A DNA stretch of 64,000 nucleotides from Hymenopus coronatus. Taxonomy: Eukaryota > Arthropoda > Insecta > Mantodea > Hymenopodidae. The position numbers were made by a program, and so were the translations under genes. The notes under the pieces are model-generated. The model searched no databases. It saw only the letters and a program-made list of their open reading frames with translations, and was not told the origin of the DNA. This document shows positions 35,880 to 48,003 of this stretch, in pieces (position 1 is the first letter of the stretch; every line of letters begins with the position of its first letter). The stretch is taken from contig CM060887.1 in the NCBI GenBank assembly GCA_030762935.1, forward strand, positions 12,640,501-12,704,500. Reading direction: 5' to 3'.

Positions 35880-35994
35880 ATAACTGACATTCTATTTCCT
35901 CATAAAATTTTCTGCAGTTTTTATTTTAGTGAAAATCATTTCTTTTTGTTTCAGGTAAGTACGATCATCGCAGCAGACACAATTCAATTAAGAG
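35880..35994 (+). promoter_or_regulatory. Putative recursive splice site (3' splice site fused to GTAAGT)
   Basis: A possible branch point (TAACTGAC, about 35881) precedes a long pyrimidine tract and TTTGTTTCAG ending at 35954. The next bases are GTAAGTAC. Fused CAG|GTAAGT after a strong tract is the ratchet-point signature known from very long Drosophila introns. A second donor-like GAG|GTAATT at 35994/35995 would define a 40-nt cryptic exon, 35955-35994. No flanking exon is proven, and a chance match is possible. Confidence 0.35.
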
Positions 35995-36324
35995 GTAATT
36001 ATTTTATTTGTTCATATTATCTATTCTGTGTAGCATCTAAGACTGAGAAAAACAAGCTCTGTATTTGTAACATCCGTGTCTCATACTTTAAAGGAAAATG
36101 GGTGTATTTTGTTTGCATTTTACCCCCTTTAAAATCGATCTAGGCACTTAATGCAGGTCGCCATATTGATAAACGCATTCAAGGGCAAATGCCGTGCACT
36201 TCGAGTGTTAAAGACCCTTCAGATGTTCAGAATAGCTCAGGGTGGAATTAAACCACTTCTAAGTAGAGAAACAATAAAGAACTCTTCGGTATAACAGCAA
36301 AGTCACAAATTTGGTCTAATACTT

Positions 36325-36557
36325 GGGATTGACTGCCACCTTAAATTTCAAGTTTGTTATTAAACCTAGTTTTCGTTTTTGAATTATCCTGTTTTTACAT
36401 ATACGTATCCGCGCGCGCGGACTTTCTTCTGAAAATGGTTTTTGTTTTTAATTCAGGTAGCCTCAAATTTGTATTGCCGGAGAATCTCGATACACAAGTT
36501 TTGGGTGTAATGCAATACTACTTTCTAATACGTAGGTAGGTGGTACAGGAAGTAAAA
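36325..36557 (+). repeat. Family A, tail fragment
   Basis: It runs from AAATTTCAAGTTTGTTATTAAACC to ACAGGAAGTAAAA. Confidence 0.75.
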
Positions 36558-37372
36558 GTCTAGTGTGTTGCGCTCACGTTACTTTCTTTATCCATTCTTC
36601 AATAAGTTATTCTTTAAAAAAAAAAAAAAAAAAAAAAAAAGCGAAATCTGCTTCACGTTAATCGAGCTTTTATCACATATTTCCTCGAAGACACAAATGG
36701 ACAGGGAAATACGCTTAAGCGATTATCGAATTTCTTAAGAGCTGGCCGCTATGTAATTTTACTAAAATTCCATATCATTTTTTTCCATAATATATTTTTC
36801 TCTTTGCTTGACCAGGAAAAATAAAAATGAATAACCACTTTCCTTTTGAGAAAAGAATATCTAAGTATTGGAAATGTTAAGCCAGAAACAAGGAATGTCT
36901 CGGAAATGGCTAACTCCACGAAAAAATTGTACTTGACATAATTTGCATATTTTAATCAGGCCTACATTTTTGTCTAGTAAGTTTTTGTTTATCTCTTCAC
37001 CAACTATGCAAAAGTCTTACAAAATGAAAAGGAGTTCAGAGGCTATCCCCAGACAAATTAAGATATTTATATATTTTAAATGTCTTAAGCAAATGGTATT
37101 TTAATCAAAATCGTTACAGCCATTTTAAGAACATCGTTGTAGAGAATTATTCTATGCAACGGGTAGTTTGGGGTGGGAGATATCCTTGAAAATTCTTGTT
37201 GCAACCTTATATATATATATAGACTTGAAGGTTAAATATCAAGTTTGGTTTTAACCCACTTTTTGTTTCTGAGTTATGTTGTCACACAAACATACGTGTA
37301 TTTCTAGTGAATCTCGGTAGAATGCAATACTATCTCTACCTACTGTACCAAGTAAAGTAAGTAGAAACAGAG
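36558..37372 (+). repeat. Family A, diverged near full-length copy
   Basis: The head is TAGTGTGTTGCGCTCACGTTACTTTC. A 22-A run lies at 36619-36640. The tail is weak (CTCTACCTACTGTACCAAGTAAAG). Confidence 0.7.
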
Positions 37373-37478
37373 TGATTTGCTATGAAGAAAACTTGTATAA
37401 TACATGAGGAATAAAGGAAGAGTATTTCTTCGGATGTTCTATATTAATTGAACAGCTGTGTAGTGTGACAAGACACTA

Positions 37479-38134
37479 TTCGAGGACCATTCAGAAAATG
37501 AACATTTTGACATAACTAAATAATAACGAAGCATATCAACATAAAACTATATTTACAGTATCTTACTTTATTTTTCAACAGTAATCGCCATTGCTATCAA
37601 GGTATTTATTGTCACGTGGTAAGGGTTTTCCAATGCAGATGTTATACTCTTCCACCACTAAAAACAGGAGCCAAGATGTCTCTGCAATTTTGAGGTCTTC
37701 ATCGGATGAGAAATATTTTCCACCTAAAACCTCGCCTATGGTGTCCAAAGTGAAACACTGGTTTTCTGAATTCTTTCATCAGCATTTGCTTTCAATTCCT
37801 TCATTACGATTGATGAACTTCCACTCAGGTTTTTGTCGCACACTCGTAAATTATGCTCCATTTCCTCACTGAAGATTCGCTCATTGCATTGTCAACATGC
37901 ACTCGTGTTATTTGCCTATCAAATTCGATTGGTCGAACATTCTGTGCATTCATATAAACGAAGAAAAGTATAGCATCGGCATTGAAAAACAGTAACAATA
38001 AAATTCTTGAGAGAATGGAGATTGCGTTAAAAAATAGAGTAAGGTACTTAACTTTGTAAATAAAGGTTTCTTGATATCTTTCGTTATCATTTAGTTGTGC
38101 CAAATCGTCTGACACTTTCTGGATTGCCCTCGTA
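37479..38134 (-). mobile_element. Internally deleted mariner with both terminal repeats
   Basis: Left end TTCGAGGACCATTCAGAAAA (37479) pairs with TACGAGGGCAATCCAGAAAG read from the right end (38134, minus strand); a TA lies next to the left end. On the minus strand, MNAQNVRPIEFDRQ and AMSESSVRKW (about 37955-37880) match the N-terminal helix-turn-helix of mariner transposases. The frame then jumps to the C-terminal LGGKYFSSDED and YLDSNGDYC (37585-37600), close to the family ending GDYVEK. The catalytic core is gone. The element is ~656 bp against ~1.3 kb for the family, so it is a dead deletion derivative. Confidence 0.75.
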
Positions 38135-38139
38135 TGTAC

Positions 38140-38800
38140 CTATTGAGACTTTTCACGTGTAAAGTGCAACCCATCTTCTATGCTTTCAAGAATTTCCCTT
38201 TTCCCTCCTACTCAATTTCTCCAAACTCTCTTTACTTAACGTTACACTGGTTTTGAATGTATCTGTGGTTTTTAATTGAGTTGGAGTTAAAGTTATAAGT
38301 TTGCAGACTAATTGGGAGATATCTGCTATCTGCATGTACAGAAATCCGAATAATTGGTTCAGAAATAAAAACAAAAAACTATGCAGCCAGGAGTAAGGTT
38401 TCCTTTTGACTTTTGTTGTGAAAACCAATCAGCTTTCAAACTCATTGTGTGTAGTTATGGCTTAATTAAGTTCCATCTCTAGAGTTGACAAGATATTACC
38501 TTTTATAAAAAAAGCTCTTAGTACTCTTTATATCCGAAAACGATACTTTCCTCGAGTTCTGGTCCGCATGTTTGAGGTTCGAAAAATATGCCTGTTCTTT
38601 ATTTAGACGCCGCGTCACAGACTGATTGTCTTCTAGAATGCAAATATTGTAGACCATTAACTGAGGTGGATGGCTTTATTCGATTCCTTATGAAGATAAA
38701 CAGGGGAGTCCGCCAGATGTTTTTTCGTATCACAAACTCGGGATGGAGATGACAAAGTTGCCTTAAGAAACTGTAAAATCGTCACACAAAAACGCAACAA
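38140..38800. other. No gene seen
   Basis: Nothing supported. Confidence 0.45.
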
Positions 38801-38805
38801 ATATT

Positions 38806-39192
38806 CACAAGACCTTCTCTACCGAAAATCTTTTGTCTCTTTCATTTTAATAGAGAAATAGTTTTTTGATAGATGCAATCGGTGAAAGTATAAGAAACCG
38901 AATCGATTAGTCAGAATACTTTCATCATATCACCAGAAATAGCGAATAGCGACATCGCTTCAAATTTAAGCAATGAAAAATTCAAACCAATAGTAGTTAA
39001 TATCTCGGGAATTGAAATAAAATGCGTGTTTTAAAAAAAGGTACTTTTATTGTGTAGTACCCACTATCTAGGTTGGTGTCTATATCTTATGGTTTACTCA
39101 TATACAACATTTAGAACATTCCTTCCTAATGAAGCCTATTCCCAGAAAACTCAAGATATACAGCTTATTTGTTATCTAAAATTTTTAAATGT
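38806..39192 (+). repeat. Family A, diverged head half
   Basis: It holds AAGACCTTCTCTACC at the start and CCCAGAAAACTCAAGATATAC near the end. An inverted copy cuts it. Confidence 0.6.
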
Positions 39193-39194
39193 GG

Positions 39195-40047
39195 AATTTT
39201 TACTTTCTCTATACGAACTATGTACATAGTGTATAGAGATGGTATTGTATTGCACCCAAAAATTTGATACCGAGATTTCACCGGATATATATGTTTTGAG
39301 ACCCCCTGAATCAAAAAAAATTTTTTTAGAAAAATGTCCGTATGTGTATCTGTCTGTGTCTGTGTGTGTGTGTGTGTGTATATGGGCAGCATAGCTCAAA
39401 AACGAAAAACCGTGTTAAATACCAAACTTGGTATTTAAGTTTGGTATCTTCCAAGGATGCGACACGAAGATTTTTAAGAAAATCCCCCAACCCAAACTAC
39501 TCTTTACATGGAACTTTTTTCGAATTTTTTTTATTTTCTTAAAAATGGCTCTAACGATTTTGATTAAAATACCGTATATTAAAGATATTTACCTGAGAAA
39601 TAAAATGTATATCTTGAATTTTCTGAGAATAGCCTCTGAAGACTACTTTATTCTGGATGAATTTTATGGACAAAAACTTACCACACAAAAAATGTAGAAC
39701 ACGTTAAAACACACAATTTATGTTATATACATTTTTTTCGTGGAGTTGATTGTTTTTTTTGTTTTTTTTTTTTTTAGATATTCCTTGTTTTTGGTTTCAG
39801 CTTTAAAAAACATACCTTTCTCATACAGGAATTTAACAATTCCAGTCCATACTAACAAAGGAACTTCAGTCACATAGCAACCAACTTTTGACTATCACTT
39901 TAACCTTCTTTCGCTTCTTCTTACAAGGAAGCAAGTAATAGGACTATTTCTGCCAATTTTTTCTCGATTAGTATGAAGTAAATAGAAGCATAAGCTTTTT
40001 GCAGAGATATAGAGAAAGTCATGTGAATGGAACACATCAGATTTTTT
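39195..40047 (-). repeat. Family A, full-length copy
   Basis: It runs from TTTTTACTTTCTCTATACGAAC to GAACACATCAGATTTTTTC. It has a long GT array (39355-39378) and a T-rich run near 39755. Confidence 0.85.
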
Positions 40048-40310
40048 CTATGTGAATGATAGTTCGGAGTGAGGGGATTTTCTTGAATATTTGGCTACTT
40101 ATTTTTGGAAGATTTGACTTTATATAGCAGATTCCGTATTTGCCGACATTTCGGTTTTAGTTACGATGACACATCTCGACAAAAAAAATTATTTTTGTTT
40201 GAATTCGGGAGACGTCAAAACTTTCCTTTCTGGTGAAATGTCGTACGAATATTTCGATGGAATGCGATACTTCCACTACCTACTAGGTATCTGGTAGAGA
40301 AAGCGGGAAT
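40048..40310 (+). repeat. Family A, diverged tail third
   Basis: It runs from GATAGTTCGGAGTGAGGGGA to CTACTAGGTATCTGGTAGAGAAAG, with the terminal palindrome still visible. Confidence 0.65.
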
Positions 40311-41164
40311 TTCAAAATTTGTAAGATTAATAGCCAAAAAAGATAGATAACTCGTATTACTGCAATCGTTTGCTCTGAATTCCATAATTCCGTGTTGTTG
40401 CAATCGTGAAGCGAGATTACAATGTGTGTCGGTTTCTCTGACGATAAGTAATCAACAGCAGTTTGTTTACTTGCTTCTCTAATCGTTCGTTGTTAGGTAA
40501 CGCAAGGCTATGCCAGTTGCTGAGACAAAACAACAAACAGCCTTACTTACATTATTCGTTTCTCGTTATTTTATTCTAAAACGTATCATGCGATTTACAA
40601 ATCTGTGGCACATTCACATATCTTCCCAATGTTTTTGTAAATCCATTGTGTGCCCAATTTTCCCCCTATCTCAAATGGTATAATATTTATAGCAGTTTAA
40701 TGTTGAAACTTACTTTTGAAAGGGCCCTCATATATGGAAGCGTTTATCCTAATTATTTTCTCTTTCTCTTATCCTGTTAGTACTACTTCCCGCTCAGTAC
40801 ATTCCGTGAAGTATGATTGCATGGATATCTTCATCTGCCTTATCATTCGTCATTCTTCCTGTCTCTGCAGTCTAAAATTACACTTTTGTTTTCATCTTCT
40901 TGGTTTAGTGTAAAAATAGCGTTTCTCGCAGAAATTGTGCATATTATCTTAAAAAAATCCACCATAGTTTTCGCTAATTTTATTGAGATTAAAGGATGCG
41001 TTCATAGATATCGAAATAATTGTCCAATGATAGCAAGCATGAATATTAAACAACCTACCAAAATTAAAAACAAGAATCGCTAGGATAATTACAATACGCA
41101 TTGGGATGGGAGGGGGTACTTCCAATTATAATCACTTATGTGGTAGACCTATTTGTACTAAGCA
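40311..41164. other. No gene seen
   Basis: Nothing supported; the 65-88-codon frames at 40716-41083 have no recognisable content. Confidence 0.45.
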
Positions 41165-41480
41165 GCTTACCACTAAGAAAAAGGTCCACGCCTGTGTCTT
41201 TGAGCATCATAACTCAAAAACGAAAGGCATTTAAATACCAATCTGAATTCAAGTTCACTATCTTCCAAAGATGCAACACGATCCTTTTACTCTAATCTAT
41301 CTTTTACGTGGGAACTATTCCCCCCCCCCTATCTGTCTGCCTGTCTCTCTCTCAAAAATTGATGTGAAAATGTTGATTAAAATTGTATATATATTATATA
41401 TATTTATCTGACAAATAAAATGTAGCTTTGAATTTACTGGGAATAGAACGTGAAGTTTGCTTATAATTTTAATTTCCTAC
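41165..41480 (-). repeat. Family A, diverged middle fragment
   Basis: It includes AGGTCCACGCCTGTGTC, ATCATAACTCAAAAACGAAAG and TTGAATTTACTGGGAATAG. Confidence 0.6.
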
Positions 41481-41565
41481 ATATTTGAGGTAATAGTTTT
41501 GTAGTATCGTCCATTTCAGGAATATTTGTTATTATTGGTTAAATGTTCGCAATATTTCATTTCAT

Positions 41566-42150
41566 TTTTACTTTTTCTACTTCGTACGCAGCACAGAGGT
41601 AGAGAAAGTATTACATTCCACCCTGAAATTGAATAGCGACATCGCTGAATAAAAAGGGCATTGTTGGAAAAAGGTCCGAGTGTTTGTCCGTGAAGAGCAT
41701 AAATTCCCAAACGTCATATTTAAGTTCAGCAGCTTCCAAGGAAGGATACGACACGAGAATTTTCAAAAAATCCTCCCACCCTGAACTACCATTTCAAAAA
41801 TTAAAGATATTTACATTTCCTTGGATTAGCCTCTGAAGTCCTCTTCATTCTGAATGACTTTACTAAACGCTAAACCGTAAGAGAGAGACATAAAGGCATA
41901 TTTCGTCAAAACACACAATATATGTCATGTGTATTTTTGTTTTAAAGCTATATTTCTTGTTATAGGTATACATTTTCCTAAACTTCAGTTTTTTCAAATA
42001 GGAAGTCGTTATTCATATTTTTTCATCCTGGTCAGGCAAACAAAACGGAAATACTAAGTAATAAAACCATATGTGTTAATGTTTATCTTGATAGGCTTGA
42101 AGCAGGCAGGACAATAAGGTTTTGTAAGAATAGTTTACTGCAGCATAGGC
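41566..42150 (-). repeat. Family A, diverged copy with deletions
   Basis: It starts TTTTTACTTTTTCTACTTCG, keeps GGATACGACACGAGAATTTTC and TGGATTAGCCTCTGAAGTCC, and ends near GTAAGAATAGTTTACTGCAG. Confidence 0.65.
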
Positions 42151-42325
42151 ATAAAAGGTAGCATAGTTGTTTCTCGCTGTCATGGAAGGAGACAGGAATT
42201 TCAATGCTATTATATAGCGACTCAGTTTTGCGTATCTGATTACCGATATACCATTTGCACGTATAATGAAATGTGTAATGCCATTTTTTAAAATCAGCTA
42301 ACATGGAGTAGATGTAAATATACGT

Positions 42326-42856
42326 TTTTACTTTCTCTACACGTACTATTACATAGTGTATTGGGAAGGTATTGTAATGCATCCAAAAAAATCGGTAACC
42401 AGATTTCACTGAAATACATGTTTTGGGTCCACCTGAATTAAAAAAAAAAAGCATCCTTAGAAAAAGATCCATGTGTGTGTGAACAGCGTAACTCAAAAAC
42501 GAAAATACCGTTAAATACCGAACTTTCTATTTAAGTTTGGCATCTTCCAAAGATGCGATACAAAGAATTTCAAGAAAATCCCCCAACCCTAAAATACCCC
42601 TTTCACGGAACATTTTTCGAAGAGTTTGATTTTCTTAAAAATGGCACTAACGATTTTGTTTAAAATACCTTATGCTGTAGACATTTTTATGACAGATGAA
42701 ATGTAGATATGTCTTGAAGTTTCTGGGAATAGTCTCGGAAGACCTATTCATTCTGGATGATTTTTATATAACTGGCAAACCGTAAAAAATATACAAAAAC
42801 TTACTACACGAAAAATGTGTGTAAATCTCATTAAATCACACAATTTATGTCATATA

Positions 42857-42891
<35 letters not shown>

Positions 42892-43239
42892 GTTAACCGT
42901 TTTCGAGATATTTCGATTATTGATTTCAATTTTAGCCACTTAAACGTTTCTCAAACGGGAAGACATCTTTCTTCTCGTTTGTGTATTCCTGGCAAGCAAA
43001 GAGATTGGAATTTCAGTTGTTTCACATAGCGACCGATGATAAAGGACTTGACTATGGCTTTAGCCTGTACATTTTCTTATTTCTCTTCTATTTACAGGGA
43101 AGCTACTAATAAGACTAATTTTGCTTTTTTTTTTTTTATCTTGATTAGCACGATTTAGATAACAGATTAATATTTTGAATAAAAGGTTTGTGTAACGAAC
43201 AGCTAGAGGACATCATGTGAATGGAACACAGATTTTTTC
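42326..43239 (-). repeat. Family A, full-length copy with poly(T) run
   Basis: It runs from TTTTTACTTTCTCTACACGTAC to ATGGAACACAGATTTTTTC. A 29-T run lies at 42861-42889, where other copies have ATTTTTTTCGTGGAG. Confidence 0.8.
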
Positions 43240-43382
43240 GCTTCTACTTACAAGGAAGCAAGCAATTTCTGCTAATGTTTATCTTGATTAGCATGATGTA
43301 GATAGAAGAATAAGCTTTTCAACAATAATTTGTTACAGATATGTAGAGAAAGTGATGTGAATGGAACAAATCAGATTTTTGC
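43240..43382 (-). repeat. Family A, duplicated head end
   Basis: A second head end (TTCTACTTACAAGGAAGCAAG..GTGAATGGAACAAATCAG) directly follows the previous copy. Confidence 0.75.
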
Positions 43383-43914
43383 AAGAATAATTTGTAGAGG
43401 CAGATTCCGTAAACAGCTGACAGCAGGAATATGATTTGATGTCTGGTTTCGTGTATTTTTTGTTGTGGACGAAGTGTGCACCTGCTGTGCAGGTCATATC
43501 CCAAGAGCAAACAGGTTTTGCGGACCGGGCCGTGGTGCATGTTTTCTGCAGGTAGAATTTCTCACTGAGAGATCCAGCCCATTGCGAATAATTCCTTCCA
43601 AAAGATCCTTCCTGGTCTTTTGTGTTTACGAAGGACAAAGATTCAACAGTTTGAGAAGAATCCTCTAAAAGACCGAATATGTTTTCTTATGAAGAGCGGC
43701 TGCTGTTGAATTAGTGTTATAGCTATTCCAATATATTATTAGTTAGCGATTTAATCAGGACTGACATGTTCACTATAATGAATACATTTGTTGCTTCATT
43801 TTCAGCAGTCAACAAGAAAGAATGGTTAAATTTGTGTTCAGTCGAGAAATGGCTCGGAAAATAACGTTTAGTGGTCAGCAGGGAGATACCGATAGTTAAT
43901 ATATAAACAGCTTA
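43383..43914. other. No supported gene
   Basis: A less AT-rich stretch (43460-43640) holds overlapping frames of 67-101 codons on both strands, with several Cys residues but no ordered motif. Confidence 0.35.
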
Positions 43915-44050
43915 CTTATTATTTTCTGTACTATGTATAGAAAGTAGGGAAAGTATTGTATTCAAATTTTCAATATTAAAAAATTCGACGCCGAGATATC
44001 AGCGGAAATATATGTTTGGTGGGCCTCTGAATCCAGAAAGACCATTTTAG
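43915..44050 (-). repeat. Family A, tail fragment
   Basis: The tail end TTATTTTCTGTACTATGTATAG..ATCAGCGGAAATATATG is cut by an oppositely oriented copy. Confidence 0.65.
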
Positions 44051-44052
44051 AA

Positions 44053-44432
44053 ATCTGATGTGTTCCATTCACATGACCTAATCTAGCTGTTCCACAAACA
44101 AACTTTTTATTCAGAAAATTAATCTTTTATCTACATCATGCTAATCGAGATAAACATAGGACGAATTATTCTCATTACTTGCTTCCTTTTAAGTAGTAGG
44201 AAAATAAGAGAATACACAGGCTAAAGCGATATTCAAGTCCTTTAAAAGCCGGTCGCTATGTGAAATAATTTGAATTATATTCTCTTGGCTTGCCAGGAGT
44301 AAACAAACTAGAAACGAGAAGAAATGTGTCCTGCTGTTGAGAAAAAATTAAATGGCTTAAAACTGAAACCCATAAGGTTAACTCTACAAAAAAAGTGCAC
44401 ATGACATCAATTGTGTGTTTTAATGAGATCTA

Positions 44433-44466
<34 letters not shown>

Positions 44467-45062
44467 TTTTGTATTCCTTTTTACCTAGTATCTAAATTTC
44501 CTTAGTTGTGACCTATTCGTTTTTCCTTTTTACATATACATTTACAAACACAGAAACACCCATGCCCAAGGCGGGACTCGAACACACGACCCCGTGCGCC
44601 GCGGAGCACCAAAGCGAGCGCGGCTACGGGGACCGGCCTCTTCGTGTAGCAAGTTTTTGCCTATCCCTTATGGTATGCCAGTTATACAGAAGTCATCCAG
44701 AATGAAGAGATCTTCAAAGAAAATTCAAGACATGCATTCATTTCGTTTGTCATAAAAATATCTTAAATATGGCATTTTAATCAAAATCGTTAAGAGCCAC
44801 TTTTAAAAAATTCAAAATTTCGAAAAATGTTCCATGTAAAGAGTAGTCTGTAGACTGGGAATTTTCTTGAAAATCTTCGTGTCGCACCCTTGGAAGATAC
44901 TAAACATATCAAGTTTGGTATTTAACGATTTTTTCCTTTTTGAGCTATGCTGCCCACAGACATACGGATACACATATACGGACCTTATTCTATTTTTTTT
45001 TTTTTTGGGACCCAGAGGACTCGACATTCCGGTGAAATCTCGACATGGAAATTTTGTGTAAA
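44053..45062 (+). repeat. Family A, copy split by a SINE
   Basis: The head part (44053-44436) and tail part (about 44641-45062) rejoin at the ATCTACATTTTT|GTGTAGCAAGTTTTTG block. Confidence 0.8.
44437..44640 (-). mobile_element. tRNA-related SINE (family 7), copy 2
   Basis: On the minus strand a GC-rich head with B box GTGTTCGAGTCCCGCC leads into an AT-rich body and a long A tail (T run on the plus strand, 44437-44464). It sits inside family A. Its head is among the most GC-rich stretches in the window. Confidence 0.75.
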
Positions 45063-45065
45063 ATA

Positions 45066-45840
45066 CAAAAGCTAAATACCAAACTTGTATTCGTTTAAGT
45101 AAGCGACACTAAAATGATCAACCAAAACTACCGTTACCTGGAAAAAATTTTCAAACCTTTATTTTCGTTAAATCTGACCCTACATATTTGTAATAGAATA
45201 CGTCCATACTAAATGACATATACAGCTTAAATTCTCTGGAAATATCCGCTGAAACCCTCTTGATTTCATAATTAGTAAACACTAAGATGATACGGCTGGC
45301 GTCGTAGCTCATCTGTAGAGTCCCTGCCTCCTGCTGTGCGAGGGGTCCCGGCTTCGATTTCCGGCTGGGGGAAGGAATTTTTCTCTAGTCCAGATTATTC
45401 CCTATTCTCTCCAGAGTCTGAAAGTAGGTACATGAATGTGTATAATGATTAAAAATGTGTGTAATGATTAAAATTAAATAGAAATAAAAACCTAAATATT
45501 ACAGTACACGAGTTGACACCATTGTCGATAGGCAATATGTTTTAAAGGAAAATGCTATGCTGCCGACAAGACCATACAGTTTAAGGGCGGGATATAAATG
45601 GGGAAAATTGAGAAAAAAAACTATCAGAGAGACAAACCTTACTACACAAAATGTAAATCTGGTTAAAGCGAACCAATTCTTTTATTTTACTGTACTATCA
45701 ACATAATAATGGGAATTATTGTTCGTTTTTTTTTCACTGTAAAGCAAAGAGAACGTAATTTAAAGCATAACATACCGATCAACAAATAAAAGATTTGACT
45801 ATCGCTTTAGCTTTGTGTATACTCTTATTCCTTTGTATGC
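45066..45840 (-). repeat. Family A, fragment split by a SINE
   Basis: The middle part (45066-45288) ends at the TAGTAAACACTAAGATG block. It resumes at about 45612 with ACAAACCTTACTACACAAAATG. Confidence 0.65.
45290..45611 (+). mobile_element. tRNA-related SINE (family 4), copy 2
   Basis: CGTAGCTCATCTGTAGAGTC and a B-box-like GGCTTCGATTTCCGGC form the head. The body with CAGAGTCTGAAAGTAGG and a GCCGAC block ends in GGATATAAATGGGG and an A-rich tail, as in the copy at 56657. Confidence 0.75.
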
Positions 45841-45851
45841 AACCGAAACGC

Positions 45852-46290
45852 ACACATAATATGTTTACAGTAGGTAGAGAAGGTATTGATTCTGCCCAAG
45901 AATTCCAAACGAGATTTCATCGGAAGTACATGTTTTGAGATGTCATTAGTCAAAAAAAGAAAGATCTGTTTTGGAAAAAGGTCCGTGTGTGTCTGTGAAC
46001 AACGTAACTCAAAAACGAAAAGTCGGTTAAATACCAAACTTGATTTTTTTTTAATCCTGGCCCAGCAGAGAGAACCCAACTTCAATCACAAGAAGCGAGC
46101 TTTTAAAAGATATCATTACTGTCTTAGCCTATTATATTACCTTATTTTCCTTCTGGTTATAAGAAACTGTAAGAAGTAATAAGAATATTTCTTGATGAAC
46201 ATGAAGCAGATTGAAGAATTAGCTTTTGTAAGAATAGTTTTCACAGAATAGGCAGAAAAAGTAATATGGATGGAAGTTGTTTTTCTCTAG
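45852..46290 (-). repeat. Family A, copy with central deletion
   Basis: The tail side (GTTTACAGTAGGTAGAGAAGG..GTTAAATACCAAACTTG) is joined to the head side (CCTGGCCCAGCAGAGAG..) with ~350 bp missing. Confidence 0.7.
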
Positions 46291-46876
46291 TATGTTTTAA
46301 TGGAACAGAGTAATACTAAATGAACATCTAAAATTCCAAGATCCACTTTGCCCCTTGGAGGTATTTCCGCATTACGCTGCTGAAGTGAGGGTTGCATAAC
46401 CCAAAGGGACAGAGAGGAGCTGTAAAACTAGTTTGACTTTAGTGCTATTTCCTTCCGTATTTCTTTCCTGTTGTGACTTCATAAGACTGGCATATCATGA
46501 TCGTTTATGTGAAGTACTGATGAGACTATTTAGGTATAATGTCAGTAACAAAAGCTATCAGACTGTATATATTTACATTCATAACGAAACACTAAGCAAC
46601 AAGTAGTTTCAAGTGAGAAGTACAGATTTTTCAAACTCAATATCTTAAATAGGAACTTGGTCTTTAAGACATCTTTGTGTGGTATTCAATTGCTTATGCT
46701 GAATAACACCCTAAATGTAAATCTCACAATGCACTTTCATGTTTGTTTCTCAAAAGCATTTTTTTTTAAAATGTTTTGTTGTGGTTTATAATCATATAGG
46801 CAACTTATGTAACGGTTCTTTTACTCTTGGAATTTTTATCATTCACTTCAGTTATCTTTTTCATTTTAATATATTA
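46291..46876. other. No gene seen
   Basis: AT-rich; nothing supported. Confidence 0.5.
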
Positions 46877-47033
46877 TTACTTTCTCTACACGTACTGTGT
46901 ACATAGTGTATAGAGAAGGTATTGCATTCCACCCAAAAATTCTATACCTTATATATAGATATATATACATACATACCTAGAGTTCACCGGATATACATGC
47001 TTTAGGGTCTCTTGTATAAAAAAACACATTTTT

Positions 47034-47079
<46 letters not shown>

Positions 47080-47775
47080 CATTATAACTCAAAAACAAAA
47101 GGTTGGTAAAATACCAAACTTGGTATTTAAATTTAATATCTTCCAGGGATGCGATACAAGATTTTGAGAAAAATCTCATCATCCCAAATTCGAAAATTTT
47201 GATTTTTTCAAATACGGTTCTAGCGATTTTAATTAACATACCGTATATTAAAGACACTTATATGGGAAATAAAATGTATGTATTGAATGTTCTGGAAATA
47301 GACTCTAAATACTACTTTATTCTGAATGAATTTTGCGGAATGCTGCGTAGGTAACTGGTAACCGTAAGAGAAAAAAAATTACTACACAAAAAATGTACAT
47401 CTCGTGAAAACACAATTTGTGTCATATAAGTTTTTTTTTTTTTTTTTGAGTTGACTATTTCTGAGATATTCCCTGTTATTTGTTTCAGATTTAAAATACT
47501 TAAAACTTTTCTCACACGGAAATTTGAAAACTCCTGGCCATGCAAAGAAGACGAATTTCAACCACATGGCAACCGGCTTTTAAAAGATTTGACTATCGTT
47601 TTAGCCTAGTGTATTCCTTTATTTACTTTCTACTTATAAGGAAGCAAGTAATTAAGACAATTTCTGCTAATGTTTATCTCGATTATCATAAAGTAGATAG
47701 AAGAATAAGCTGTTAAACAATAATTTGTTATAGCGATGTAGAGAAAGTCATGTGAATGGAACCCTTAAGATTTTT
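46877..47775 (-). repeat. Family A, full-length copy with GT array
   Basis: It runs from TTACTTTCTCTACACGTAC to ATGTGAATGGAACCC. A GT array of ~21 units lies at 47035-47077, at the TGTGTGTG position found in most copies. A TATA/ATAC run lies at 46949-46976. Confidence 0.85.
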
Positions 47776-48003
47776 TTTATTTATTTTAGTTTAATGTCCT
47801 TTATCCTGATAGATCGCATAGGACGATGGATGAATGAAATGGGTGACTTAATGCTCAAATGAGCCCGAGAACTATAGAGCTTAGAGTTATGCAACATTTG
47901 GCTTCTAAGGAAAACCCTTATCCGAATAACTCACCGTAACCGAGATTCGAATTCGGGACCTCTTAAATGTGAAGCAGACACATCACATTATATAGGCGGG
48001 TAT
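47776..48003 (-). mobile_element. tRNA-related SINE (family 2), copy 3
   Basis: The minus strand shows the B-box-like GAATTCGAATCTCGG and GGTTAAGGATAAGGG-like and TTCATTCATCGTCC blocks seen at 7070-7330, with an A/T-rich 3' end abutting family A. Confidence 0.7.
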
